A DNA stretch of 64,000 nucleotides from positions 34,441 to 98,440 of the forward strand of contig NZ_LCZJ02000025.1 of assembly GCF_001012825.1 (NCBI RefSeq). Direction: 5' to 3'. Position numbers and translations under genes: made by a program. The notes under the pieces were generated by a model. That model searched no databases, was not told the DNA's origin, and worked only from the letters and a program-made list of their open reading frames with translations. Positions 1 to 8,223 of the stretch are shown piece by piece (position 1 is the first letter of the stretch; every line of letters starts with the position of its first letter). This DNA is from Paenibacillus etheri. GTDB taxonomy: Bacteria > Bacillota > Bacilli > Paenibacillales > Paenibacillaceae.

Positions 1-197
1 CTATATGCATCAATTGAGAACATTCTCGGCCAAAGAAAGATGCCCCCTCTTGCTGCATCCGCACCGTCATTTAACGAGAGGGCCAGCAAATTCAGAAAGG
101 GATATATCATGAGCACTGAAAAAAGCAACATAAAGCCAACATTGGCACAATCAAAAATTTTGCTTCCAAGCGACTTCTTTTGAAAAGACGAATTCAT
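1..197 (-). CDS. Carbohydrate ABC transporter permease, LplC/YtcP type (partial, N-terminus only)
   Basis: The reading frame starts at an ATG at 197 and runs off the window start, giving 65 codons. The visible product begins MNSSFQKKSLGSKIFD, followed by a hydrophobic first membrane segment and a periplasmic-side LALSLNDGADAARGG stretch, as at the N-terminus of MalG/LplC-type permeases. It lies about 35 bases downstream of a second permease gene and is probably the last transport gene of a binding protein-permease-permease operon. The substrate cannot be read from the sequence. The LplABC family often carries oligosaccharides such as aldouronates, which is family knowledge only. Confidence 0.85.
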   Translation of the reverse strand, partial: MNSSFQKKSLGSKIFDCANVGFMLLFSVLMIYPFLNLLALSLNDGADAARGGIFLWPRMFSIDAY

Positions 198-231
198 CAG
201 GTCGCGCCTCCTGTCATTGACATGTATCGTA

Positions 232-1188
232 TTAAATGATCGACGTATCCAGCACTTTTTTCGAGAACCTGTTCGCACCGAACACGAGAGTAACCCCGAT
301 AATCGCTTTCAACAGCCCGATGGCTGCACCGTACGAATAGTTCCCGAGCTCGATGCCGTATTTATAGGCATACGTATCGATAACCTCGTAATACTCTCTC
401 GTTTGCGCGTTTCCGATCAACAACTGCTGTTCGAATCCTGCGTTCAAGATGCCGCCGATGCCGAGTATCCAGAGCAATACGATCGTCGACCGAATGCTTG
501 GAAGCGTAATATGCCAGATCAGTCCGAATCGGTTTAACCCATCGACTTTGCCGGCATCGTACATCTCCGAATCGACGCCCGCCATCGCGGATAAATAAAT
601 AATGGTGGACCAACCGACGTCCTTCCACAAATTCGCTGAAGTGATGATCCCCCAAAAGTATTTTCCTTCGCCCAGATAAGAGATCGGTTGATCAATGATA
701 TCCAATCGTATTAACACGTCGTTCAAGATACCCTCGTTGCCTAGGAGGGCGAACAGAATGCTAGCCACGACAACCCATGAAATAAAGTGAGGCAAATAAG
801 AAATCGTCTGAATCGTCTTTTTGAATCGTTTGTTATTCAGCTCGTTCAGTAAGATGGCCAGCACGATCGGCGCCGGAAATCCGAATAAGATACTCAGCCC
901 GCTAATAGCCAACGTATTTCGCAAGACGAGTGGGAAGTCCGGCGAATCAAAGAACATCTTAAAATGGGTAAGCCCTACCCAATCGCTCTGTAGAATCGTA
1001 TTGCCGGGAATATAGTTGACGAAAGCCATCAAAATACCATACATCGGCATATAGCTGAATATTAGAACCCAAATGATCATAGGGATGCTGATCAGCCATA
1101 ATTGCCGTTCCCGATACAAACTTCTCATCGCGTTCCGAATTTTCATTTGCGATGATGCTGTTGGATTTAATTGATTCAATTTGTTCAC
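232..1188 (-). CDS. Carbohydrate ABC transporter permease, LplB/MalF type
   Basis: This is a 318-residue inner-membrane permease of the binding-protein-dependent transport superfamily. Six hydrophobic segments are visible. An EAA-like loop near residues 205-235 (MYDAGKVDGLNRFGLIWHI, then the LPSIRS turn) is the contact site for the ATPase. The start chosen is a GTG at 1188, seven bases after a clean GGAGG; the frame remains open upstream to a TTG at 1218 that has no ribosome site. It sits between the binding protein upstream and the partial permease downstream, consistent with one sugar-uptake operon. No ATPase gene is nearby, and such systems commonly share an MsmX-like ATPase encoded elsewhere. 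Confidence 0.9.
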   Translation of the reverse strand: MNKLNQLNPTASSQMKIRNAMRSLYRERQLWLISIPMIIWVLIFSYMPMYGILMAFVNYIPGNTILQSDWVGLTHFKMFFDSPDFPLVLRNTLAISGLSILFGFPAPIVLAILLNELNNKRFKKTIQTISYLPHFISWVVVASILFALLGNEGILNDVLIRLDIIDQPISYLGEGKYFWGIITSANLWKDVGWSTIIYLSAMAGVDSEMYDAGKVDGLNRFGLIWHITLPSIRSTIVLLWILGIGGILNAGFEQQLLIGNAQTREYYEVIDTYAYKYGIELGNYSYGAAIGLLKAIIGVTLVFGANRFSKKVLDTSII

Positions 1189-1254
1189 GCATACGCCTCC
1201 AAATCTTTTTTTTAACAAGAGGAAGGAGGGAACCCCCCTTCCTCCCGGGCGTCC

Positions 1255-2931
1255 TTACTTCCAATCCTTCAATCTTCTTTGGTATTCTTCCGATTTGAAT
1301 TGTTCGATCTTGTTCAGACCCGCGGCATTCAACTTATCCTGCATCGCTTTGAAATTCGCGACGCTTTCTTCCTCAGTCTTGCTCATGACCGCCTTCGACC
1401 ATAACGTTTCTAGCAAATCGGTGATTTGTTTATCGGTTACTGCTAACGGATTGTTCGCCAGGATCGGAATGTTGCCGAAAGTATTGTCGTAGATTGTATC
1501 CTTCAGATTGTCATTCAGCATTTTCTTCCATTTGGCTTCTTCATTGAAATTTTGATCGTACCAGTAGGTGCTCTTGCCATCGTCCTTCATCGTTCCATCG
1601 GGCGAAACCAAATTTAATTGATCCATGCCGATCAGCTCACCGGCGTCATAGTCGAACGTCGAATCGAGAATCGCTTGCTTTGCAGCGTCGACGAAGCTTG
1701 GTTGGTCTTTCTCGAATTTCCAAGTGGATTTATCCGTATTCGGAACGCCCCACCCGATCAAACGGGTTCCGATATCAGTCATGGAGAAATCCAACCATTT
1801 GACGATGTCTTCAGGGTTTTTCGCTTTGTCCGTTATAATCGTCATATTGCCGCTTCTAGCATTTTTACCGGACATATACGAATGTTCCGCATTAGGCGCT
1901 TTCAGGGCATATTGCATGAAGCGCTTGTCTTCCGTCCATTTCGTATCCGCTTTTTGCCATAATTCGTGGCCGGCGTTCCAGCCGATCCACCAAGCGCCGA
2001 CATAGCCCATTACGCGGTCGGTGGACATTTTCGCTTTCATGTTTTCGTATTTATTAATGAACGAGTCGGGATCAAGCAAGCCGTCCCTAAAAATTTTATT
2101 CATGAATTTCGTCAATTCGAGACCTTCCGGCGTATTGACCCAATGCGTCATTACACCTTCCGGCGTTACTTTATAACCTTCTTTTAGGCCCCAAATGCCC
2201 GCAAGCGTCGGCACAGTATTGGTCGTAACCGGAGCGTATGCCGAAAGCGCGTACGTTTTTTCTCCCTTATCGTTCTTTGGATGCTTGGCTTGCATTTGCT
2301 TCAAAATGTCGTAGAATTGGTCGGCCGTCTCGAATGTCGGGTTGCCCAGCTCGTTCAAATAGTCATAACGCATATGTGCAGCGTAGTCCGGAATCGGCAA
2401 TAGTCCCCAATAGCTAGGAAGCGCATACAACTTTCCGTCGGTTAAGTAAGTTTTGTACAGGTCACCAAGCTGCTCTTTGATATGCGGAGCATACTTGTCG
2501 ATGAATTGACCTAGCTCGATCGCCTTGCCTTGGGCAACCCATTTGGATACGGTTGCTTCGTCCATACCGGCGATAACTTCGGGATAATCATTCGATACGA
2601 GCATCAGGTTTTGTCTTTCGTCGCGTTTAACGTCGTAAACAAGCTTGTTGATTTTCACATTAAATTTATCGAGGATGTACTGCTGCAGTTGCTTGGCGTT
2701 TTTCTCCGCTTTATCCGGATTGGCTTGACCCGCATAATAGCTAAATTCAATCGTTTTCTTCGGGAGTTCCCAACCAAACTCGTTCGATTGGGCAACCGGA
2801 TCTGTGGATGCAGATTCAGTAGCGGTTGGAGTAGCTTGCGCCTCGTTGCCGCCGTTATTGTTTTTCGAGCATGCCGCAAGCGTGGACAGGACCAACATTA
2901 ACGCTAGAACGACCATTAAGGTTTTTTTCAC
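1255..2931 (-). CDS. Extracellular sugar-binding lipoprotein of ABC transporter (LplA-like)
   Basis: The 558-residue product starts VKKTLMVVLALMLVLSTLAAC. It has a positively charged end, a hydrophobic core and an LAAC lipobox, so the mature protein should be a lipid-anchored binding protein outside the membrane. A low-complexity Asn/Gly/Thr linker follows (about residues 24-45), then a large solute-binding domain of the size usual for LplA proteins. The GTG at 2931 is preferred over an in-frame ATG at 2967 because AGAAGGG lies just before it and it begins the signal peptide. The gene heads the transporter operon. Its promoter is at 3094-3121 and a cre site lies in the 5' untranslated region. 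Part of this gene and its control region is duplicated upstream. Confidence 0.9.
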   Translation of the reverse strand: MKKTLMVVLALMLVLSTLAACSKNNNGGNEAQATPTATESASTDPVAQSNEFGWELPKKTIEFSYYAGQANPDKAEKNAKQLQQYILDKFNVKINKLVYDVKRDERQNLMLVSNDYPEVIAGMDEATVSKWVAQGKAIELGQFIDKYAPHIKEQLGDLYKTYLTDGKLYALPSYWGLLPIPDYAAHMRYDYLNELGNPTFETADQFYDILKQMQAKHPKNDKGEKTYALSAYAPVTTNTVPTLAGIWGLKEGYKVTPEGVMTHWVNTPEGLELTKFMNKIFRDGLLDPDSFINKYENMKAKMSTDRVMGYVGAWWIGWNAGHELWQKADTKWTEDKRFMQYALKAPNAEHSYMSGKNARSGNMTIITDKAKNPEDIVKWLDFSMTDIGTRLIGWGVPNTDKSTWKFEKDQPSFVDAAKQAILDSTFDYDAGELIGMDQLNLVSPDGTMKDDGKSTYWYDQNFNEEAKWKKMLNDNLKDTIYDNTFGNIPILANNPLAVTDKQITDLLETLWSKAVMSKTEEESVANFKAMQDKLNAAGLNKIEQFKSEEYQRRLKDWK

Positions 2932-2974
2932 AGAAATCCCTTCTCTCGTTAGAAATAAAGTTGACATCCAACAA

Positions 2975-2988
2975 TGACACCGCTTTCA
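2975..2988. promoter_or_regulatory. Catabolite responsive element (cre) in the sugar-binding protein leader
   Basis: On the minus strand the site reads TGAAAGCGGTGTCA, which fits the classical cre consensus TGWAANCGNTNWCA at every fixed position. It lies about 100 bases downstream of the predicted transcription start and 44 bases upstream of the GTG. CcpA bound there would act as a roadblock. The neighbouring LacI-family regulator could use the same site instead. Confidence 0.7.
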
Positions 2989-3093
2989 TTATGAATCTTA
3001 AAAAATGTTCCTCCTTTGCTAGTACTGACTTTCCCCTTTTTCGGATTTGACAACAATGAAGTTTTTAGTAAAACAAACTATAAATATGGCTTA

Positions 3094-3121
3094 ATTTTAC
3101 CCACATTTTAGTAAATGTCAA
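3094..3121 (-). promoter_or_regulatory. SigA-type promoter of the sugar-binding protein operon
   Basis: Read on the minus strand, TTGACA (3121-3116) is followed after 16 bases by TAAAAT (3099-3094). Transcription would begin near 3087 and leave a leader of about 155 bases. The same elements with the same spacing are kept in the duplicated copy at 3824-3851. Confidence 0.65.
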
Positions 3122-3232
3122 TACATTCTCTGAAATATTTTACTTATAATGTAGTATCACTTAAACGTCGATACACTTCTAGGTGAAATGAACTCTAACA
3201 ATTAGGGTTTTAGGTGCTGGATATAGGGGGAA

Positions 3233-3652
3233 AGCTCGAATCGCCTTGCTTTAGGCATCCCATTTGGTTACGGTTACTTCGTCCATACCGGCGATAACTT
3301 CGGGATAATCCTTCGATAAGAGCACCAGGTTTTATTTTTCGTTGCGTTTACCCTAGTAAACGACTTTGTTGATTTTCACGTTAATTTTTTCGAGGATGTA
3401 CTGATGCAGTTGTTTTGCGTTTTTCTTCGCTTTATCCGGAATGGCTTGACACGTAGAATAGCTAAATTTCAATCGTTATCTTCGGCCATTCTCAACTAAG
3501 CTCGTTCGATTTGGCCTCCAGATCTGTGGATGAGGATTAAAAAGCGGATGGTTTAGCTTGCGCCTCGTTGCCGCTGTTTCTTCTTTTTAAGCATTCCGCG
3601 CAAGCGTGGACAGGACTAAGATTTAGCTACAACGCTCATTAATTTTTTTCAT
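3233..3652 (-). pseudogene. Decayed N-terminal copy of the sugar-binding lipoprotein gene
   Basis: This is the coding part of copy 2. Its start has changed from GTG to ATG (3652), and the frame closes after nine codons. Further frameshifts and stops follow when it is compared with residues 1 to ~140 of the intact gene. There is no C-terminal part, because the duplication covered only the 5' end. It cannot make a binding protein. A transcript from the copy-2 promoter would read through it into the functional operon. Confidence 0.85.
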
Positions 3653-3694
3653 AGGACTCCCTTCACTCGTTATAAATAAAGTTGACGTCTGTGA

Positions 3695-3708
3695 TGACAC
3701 CGCTTTCA
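3695..3708. promoter_or_regulatory. Second cre site in the duplicated leader
   Basis: The 14-base sequence is identical to the cre at 2975-2988, although the flanking duplicated DNA has diverged. Survival of this site could mean the second promoter is still controlled, or could be chance. Confidence 0.55.
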
Positions 3709-3823
3709 TTTCTGATCTAAAAAAAACCCCCTCCTTCTGCACGCACTTACTTTCCCCTTTTTTTCGAACTTAATAACAATGCACAATATGTTTTTTAGTA
3801 AAACAAACATTAAACATGGCTTT

Positions 3824-3851
3824 ATTTTACTGATATTTAGGTAAATGTCAA
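3824..3851 (-). promoter_or_regulatory. Second SigA-type promoter in the duplicated copy
   Basis: TTGACA (3851-3846), 16 bases, TAAAAT (3829-3824) on the minus strand. Hexamers and spacing match the copy-1 promoter exactly. From here to 4139 there is no gene, only the far-upstream part of the repeat and unassigned DNA after the LacI gene. Confidence 0.5.
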
Positions 3852-4139
3852 TACGTCCACTGAATTATTTTACATATTACAAAGTGTCACTTGAACATCG
3901 ATAATCTTCTGGGTGATATGAATTGCAACAATAAGGTATTTAGGTGCTGTATAGGGGGGAAGGACGACTTCACTACTTTCATGTGAGGGAGGGAGAAACT
4001 AGTCTCTTCAGGGAAGAGAGGGTACATCCTCATGCAAGATCGAGCGAACGATAGCCAATAAATCCAGTCCCGCGTTTGGCTACCGTTTTATCGAAACTCT
4101 ATTCAAATGCCAGGAGCTCAGGAATTCCACTCTAGGCAT

Positions 4140-5204
4140 TTAGCTCATAGCATCACTATTTTGCAAATCAATATTAGTACGTCCACTTTCCGATCCACAG
4201 CTATTCCTGATGACAAGATTCGTAGGTATTGTGACATGCAGAGGAATTTCACGCCCATTGAAACGATCGGCCATTAATTTTACGGCTGTCCTCCCCATTT
4301 CTTCGGAAAATATTTTTACGGTTGTCAACGGAGGAGTGACGAAAGAAGCGAACGGAATATCGTCAAAGCTCACGATAGCAATATCTTCAGGGACTTTTAA
4401 CTTGAACTCGCTCACGGCCTTCAACGCCGCAATGGCCATTGGATCGCTGCCAATCAAGAAAGCTGTAGGTCGATCATCCTGTTCCAATGCTTGTCTCATG
4501 AGGGCATACCCTTCCTCTGTTCGCCATTCCCCCACAAAGATGTGCTTCGGATTATAATATCCTGCTTCTTTCATGATCGCTTCGTATTCAAGTTGACGAA
4601 TATCCGTAGCATAACTTCTACCGCTTATCTTACGAATGTAACTGATTCCGCCGATATAACCGATTTTTCGATGACCTAGCGCGATGAGATGATGAATGGC
4701 CTGTCTAGCCGCCTTCTGTAAATCGAACATGACGGAGTCGAATTTATCATCGATCATGTAGTCAACGGAAATAATTTGTTTCATCCGTGTCAAGTGGTTC
4801 AAAAGCTCGTTGTGTACTTTGCCGATGACAAACAAACCATCCAACTCGTTCGAATCGATAACATGTTCAGATTCATCCATAAGCCGAAATATCTTGGATA
4901 CATTGATGTTTTGTTTAACGCATTCTTGTTCTATTCCTTGTCGAATAGACAAAAAGTAGGGGTCAGAAAACTCCAATTTCTCCGAACACGTAATAAGCAG
5001 CCCTACGTTTTTCTTCACGATTTCTGTATCAATCGGTCTTTTCGAACGCATTCCTCCCTTTCGGTAACCCAATGCTTTGGCTGCCACAATGATTCTCTGT
5101 CTCGTATCTTCTGAAACCTGTAATGTATAGTCTTTGTTCAACACACGCGAAACCGTAGCACTAGAAACTTCCGCTTTTCTCGCAACATCCTTTATTGTGA
5201 CCAA
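4140..5204 (-). CDS. LacI family transcriptional regulator
   Basis: The 354-residue protein starts at a TTG (5204) and opens with a textbook LacI helix-turn-helix and hinge (TIKDVARKAEVSSATVSRVL, then DTRQRIIVAAKALGYRKG). A periplasmic-binding-protein-like effector domain follows, with typical strings such as LGHRKIGYIGG, PTAFLIGSDPMAIAALKA and DIAIVSFDDIPFASFVTPPLTTV. The frame is open upstream to 5267, but those residues are unlike the family. It is encoded behind the ABC operon on the same strand and probably responds to the imported sugar. Likely targets are the binding-protein promoter(s) and their duplicated upstream copy. Confidence 0.9.
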   Translation of the reverse strand: MVTIKDVARKAEVSSATVSRVLNKDYTLQVSEDTRQRIIVAAKALGYRKGGMRSKRPIDTEIVKKNVGLLITCSEKLEFSDPYFLSIRQGIEQECVKQNINVSKIFRLMDESEHVIDSNELDGLFVIGKVHNELLNHLTRMKQIISVDYMIDDKFDSVMFDLQKAARQAIHHLIALGHRKIGYIGGISYIRKISGRSYATDIRQLEYEAIMKEAGYYNPKHIFVGEWRTEEGYALMRQALEQDDRPTAFLIGSDPMAIAALKAVSEFKLKVPEDIAIVSFDDIPFASFVTPPLTTVKIFSEEMGRTAVKLMADRFNGREIPLHVTIPTNLVIRNSCGSESGRTNIDLQNSDAMS

Positions 5205-5350
5205 TTCACCATCACACCCTCGGTTTAATTTACTAAACATTTTACCAACAAGAAATGTAAATAGCAATTAAATTTAATTTGTTAATAGATCGGAGTGTCG
5301 CCCAACGGACTATTGTTCCTCCTAGCAAAAAAGTTTCTATCTATATACGT

Positions 5351-5372
5351 AAAAAAACCGCTCTGAGAGCGG
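5351..5372 (-). terminator. Rho-independent terminator retained behind the tmRNA-like fragment
   Basis: On the minus strand CCGCTC-TCA-GAGCGG is followed by seven T residues. It lies nine bases beyond the tmRNA-like 3' end, the normal position for a terminator of a stable RNA gene. Confidence 0.7.
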
Positions 5373-5381
5373 GTTACTCGA

Positions 5382-5409
5382 TGGAGCCGAGGGGAGTCGA
5401 ACTCCCCTT
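5382..5409 (-). other. Fragment of an ssrA (tmRNA) or tRNA-Ala-like gene 3' end; probable integration scar
   Basis: The minus strand reads GTTCGACTCCCCTCGGCTCCA, the T-loop, T-stem and acceptor 3' strand of a tmRNA/alanine-type tRNA, including the CUCC context that gives a G3-U70 pair. No matching 5' half, D-arm or tag reading frame is found upstream, so this is only the last ~25 bases. The T-stem 5' side (GGGGA) no longer pairs in the standard register, which suggests the crossover fell there. Integrases often use ssrA 3' ends as attB, which leaves exactly such a fragment plus the original terminator. No integrase or intact ssrA is seen in the window. The rest of 5205-5590 holds nothing else recognisable. 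Confidence 0.55.
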
Positions 5410-5517
5410 ACTTATCACGTCATTCGCATCATCACTGTTTATAATAAGGTTCACTGCTTTACTTGAGCAATACTGTCACATCTCGTTTAGAAATTACGAA
5501 CCATCAATATGAAGTAC

Positions 5518-5534
5518 TCCACATGTGTCGAGTG
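5518..5534 (+). repeat. 17-bp direct repeat, left copy, flanking the ClC gene
   Basis: TCCACATGTGTCGAGTG occurs here and again, same orientation, at 6953-6969. The pair brackets the chloride-channel gene with about 57 bases on the left and 138 on the right. Confidence 0.75.
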
Positions 5535-5590
5535 CTGAAAGTAGAACAAACTAAGATGTGGCTGAATTCAGCTAATATTGTATCCTTAAG

Positions 5591-6814
5591 TTATCCCCGT
5601 TTCAGCTTTAATAAATAGACTGGTAAATATGCTGCAATTAACATAGGTATAACCAGCTTCACTTGGAAGATCAAGATTAAAAGCAAAAAAACAGCCAGTG
5701 GCTTCCGGAGTACTGCACTGGTGAGAGATGTGGTGACTACGGCAATGGATGTTACCGGATCTATCGAGAATAACAACGCAATTCCATAGCCTATGCTTAC
5801 CCCTGCAAAAATAATAGGAAAGATATGTCCTCCACGCCAACCAGAGGCTAAACAAAATTCAGTTAAAAATAGCTTTAAAATACCTATTGCCAATAGTAAA
5901 TAAGCTGACATACCGGTCCAATTAGCAGCTAACTCGGTTAACTCATGTTCCCCAGAAAATAAAGTAATAGGGAGAATCGTACCAACTAATCCTAGTACTA
6001 TCCCACCAATAACTGCTCGAATGACTTTATAATTTTCAAGTGGTTTGAGTACTTTTTGGGCACTAACACTAAAAATTTTATATATTTTTGCAAACAATAC
6101 TCCTAAAAGGATCAACGGAATTAAAGCCAATATTTCAAATCCGCCTAATGCTGGTGCACCAAAATCCGCTATTGAAAATTGTTTGTTATCTATTTTGGAT
6201 AATAGTATAAATACAGAAAAACCTGCGGCAGTAGTTAATGAATATACAACTGTCTTTAATAACTTAATATACCTTGACTCTTTTTTATCTTCAAACAATG
6301 TACTAACTCCAAATAGCGGCGCCCTAAAAACCATACCCATTGTCGTCTCAATACTATATTCGATGATGATATCTCCATGTTCATTTAATACAGATTTTTT
6401 CTTAACTAAAGATTTCAAAACATCTCCTGCCCACGTAGAAAGGCCTCCTACAATCCCGACTAAAGCCGCTTCGGGACCAAGACTGGCTCCAAAAGAAAGT
6501 ACACAAATTGCAATTATGCCGCCCTTAAACACTGACCTGTAATCAATTCTTTTGGTTTGTTTGAATTCTGCTACTACTTCATCTGTTAATCGTGGATAAT
6601 TACCAAGGTACTTTTGAGATAAACCTATCAAAATACCGCCAACTACACTCACGATTAGTGTCCAAGATCCAATATAAATTACATTCGGTAAATCAACCCA
6701 TAAAAAGCGAGTCGTTACAGAAAGAATAGCGAGAAAGCTCCATACGAAAAGTCCAACAATCCCTCCTGTAACGATGCTATATAGAATAAAAATACCTGCT
6801 CCTAAAAACTTCAT
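5591..6814 (-). CDS. ClC-family chloride channel / anion transporter
   Basis: This 407-residue multi-spanning membrane protein belongs to the voltage-gated chloride channel superfamily. Two family signatures are visible. The first is FGASLGPEAALVGIVGG (about residues 107-123), equivalent to the GxxGP region at the N-end of helix F. The second is SGWRGGHIFPIIFAGVSIG near residue 320, equivalent to the GxFxP region. In classical ClC proteins the first motif carries a gating Glu just before the GP; here that position is Leu and a Glu follows the GP, as in a shorter bacterial subgroup. The gene is noticeably AT-rich relative to its surroundings and stands alone between direct repeats. Transfer is therefore plausible. 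Confidence 0.85.
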   Translation of the reverse strand: MKFLGAGIFILYSIVTGGIVGLFVWSFLAILSVTTRFLWVDLPNVIYIGSWTLIVSVVGGILIGLSQKYLGNYPRLTDEVVAEFKQTKRIDYRSVFKGGIIAICVLSFGASLGPEAALVGIVGGLSTWAGDVLKSLVKKKSVLNEHGDIIIEYSIETTMGMVFRAPLFGVSTLFEDKKESRYIKLLKTVVYSLTTAAGFSVFILLSKIDNKQFSIADFGAPALGGFEILALIPLILLGVLFAKIYKIFSVSAQKVLKPLENYKVIRAVIGGIVLGLVGTILPITLFSGEHELTELAANWTGMSAYLLLAIGILKLFLTEFCLASGWRGGHIFPIIFAGVSIGYGIALLFSIDPVTSIAVVTTSLTSAVLRKPLAVFLLLILIFQVKLVIPMLIAAYLPVYLLKLKRG

Positions 6815-6952
6815 TCTCTTTTTACCCCGCTTTCCTAAAAAGCACAGATCCTAGTGCATAAATAATTTCTGATGTTACCACAGGCAGGGTTCGTTACAGC
6901 TTAATTATTTCTTATCAATACTTATGTTATACGTCTCAGCAGAGAGATAGTT

Positions 6953-6969
6953 TCCACATGTGTCGAGTG
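6953..6969 (+). repeat. 17-bp direct repeat, right copy, flanking the ClC gene
   Basis: Identical to 5518-5534 over 17 bases and then divergent. The half TCCACATGTG contains the palindrome CACATGTG. No transposase lies between the copies. Confidence 0.75.
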
Positions 6970-7031
6970 TTCAGAGAGAAAACCAGTAATCGCTATATCC
7001 CCCGAAATGCCTACTGAATGATTCCTCATCA

Positions 7032-7454
7032 TTAACCTAAAAAGGCAATCGAACGTTTTACTTTTCTTGCAAATGCAACGGGATTATCAATCGACTCCCA
7101 GTGAATATACATAAGACGTGGATTCTCAAACAACCAGTGATTATGGACTGCTGTTACTTTAATCCCGTTCCTGCGAAGGTTTGACAGCAATCGATTGACT
7201 TGGTTCTGAAAGAGAGCCGTTTCCCCTAAGCACAGTGCACGGCCTGAACTGTCCAGTGATTCAAATGAGAACAGTTGATAACGGACCAATGGAGATGTGG
7301 TAGCTCTCCCCAAAATTGAAGCGTTTACTTTCCTGTTTCTGGTGACAAAACATACCGGACCCTTTGTAATTTCATGCTCGGTTGCACCTAAAATGGTTGA
7401 AAATTGGTTACATAGTCTTCTAAAACGGGGACTTGCTTTCACCTGTTCAGCCAT
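7032..7454 (-). CDS. DUF1259 domain protein (LppY/LpqO-like), paralogue A
   Basis: The 140-residue protein spans essentially one DUF1259 domain. Diagnostic strings include NQVNRLLSNLRRNGIKVTAV, HNHWLFENPRLMYIHWES and DNPVAFARKVKRSIAFLG. No signal peptide is visible, unlike many longer DUF1259 proteins. The function is unknown; the conserved His/Asn/Trp-rich HNHW segment suggests a ligand or metal site, which is inference. It is immediately downstream of a second copy (7509-7928) with the same length and about two-thirds identity by eye, which points to a tandem duplication. Confidence 0.8.
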   Translation of the reverse strand: MAEQVKASPRFRRLCNQFSTILGATEHEITKGPVCFVTRNRKVNASILGRATTSPLVRYQLFSFESLDSSGRALCLGETALFQNQVNRLLSNLRRNGIKVTAVHNHWLFENPRLMYIHWESIDNPVAFARKVKRSIAFLG

Positions 7455-7508
7455 ACGAAATCATCCTTTCAGAATAAGTTAAGAATCCAACTTCATCGCT
7501 CAACTGCA

Positions 7509-7928
7509 TTAACCCAAGAATGCAATGGATTCTTTGGTTTTTCTAGCAAACGCAACTGGATTGTCAATGGATTCCCAGTGCATATACATTAAACGAGGGT
7601 TTTCTTTTAGCCAGTGATTATGAAGCGCAGTCACTTTTATCCCACGTTTACGGAGATTCGACATCAATCGATTTACTTGATTTTGATGTACAGCAGTTTC
7701 TCCCAAACAAAGCGCGCGGCCTGACTTATCAAGAGATTCAAACGAAAACATTTGCATTTGCACCAAAGGAGAGCGCGTTCTTCTTCCCAGGATCGTCTCC
7801 CTTAAATTTGTCATGCGCATGACAAAACAAACCGGACCTTCTTCAACTTCCGATTCACCACCTAGAATTTTTCCAAATTGCATACAAAGTCTTTTAAATT
7901 GCGGGCTAACCTTCACTTTTCCAGCCAT
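7509..7928 (-). CDS. DUF1259 domain protein (LppY/LpqO-like), paralogue B
   Basis: The 139-residue paralogue of the gene just downstream shares the HNHWLKENPRLMYMHWES motif, the FESLDKSGRALCLGETAV segment and the DNPVAFARK C-terminus. The most divergent part is residues 20-50. An ATG at 7928 follows an AGGAGG ribosome site (7932-7937). The two genes are 54 bases apart and probably co-transcribed. Nothing nearby hints at a pathway. Confidence 0.8.
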   Translation of the reverse strand: MAGKVKVSPQFKRLCMQFGKILGGESEVEEGPVCFVMRMTNLRETILGRRTRSPLVQMQMFSFESLDKSGRALCLGETAVHQNQVNRLMSNLRKRGIKVTALHNHWLKENPRLMYMHWESIDNPVAFARKTKESIAFLG

Positions 7929-8223
7929 ATAAATCCTCCTTTACTCATTTTCGAAATATCTTATGACCAAAAAAGAAAAGTGTATGGGCGAAACACTGAG
8001 GATAAACGAATATCAGGTTGTCGTGTTGATCATTCACGTACTTACCCTGAAAATCCAAAACTCTTGTCAAAAGAAAAAGCCGAGCGAAAAACAGGTTAAA
8101 TACCTGAATCTCTTCGGCTAAACAGGGTCAATCTGTTTCATTCCACGCTAAAGTATGAAAAATTTTATCTGGAAGATCTCACATGTACAACGATGGCAAT
8201 AATTCAGATTCAAGCGAAACTAA

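Larger units (their letters stand above)
2513..3960 (-). repeat. Tandem duplication (about 720 bp) of the sugar-binding protein 5' region
   Basis: Copy 1 (about 2513-3232) holds the first ~140 codons of the binding-protein gene, its leader, cre, promoter and far upstream DNA. Copy 2 (about 3233-3960) repeats the same order with many substitutions and small indels. Shared landmarks include TTCGTCCATACCGGCGATAA (about 2558 and 3278), GCAAGCGTGGACAGGAC, the cre, the TTGACA/TAAAAT promoter and a terminal GGTGCTG...ATAGGGGG stretch. The two copies abut, so this looks like one tandem duplication event followed by decay of the upstream copy. Confidence 0.9.
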
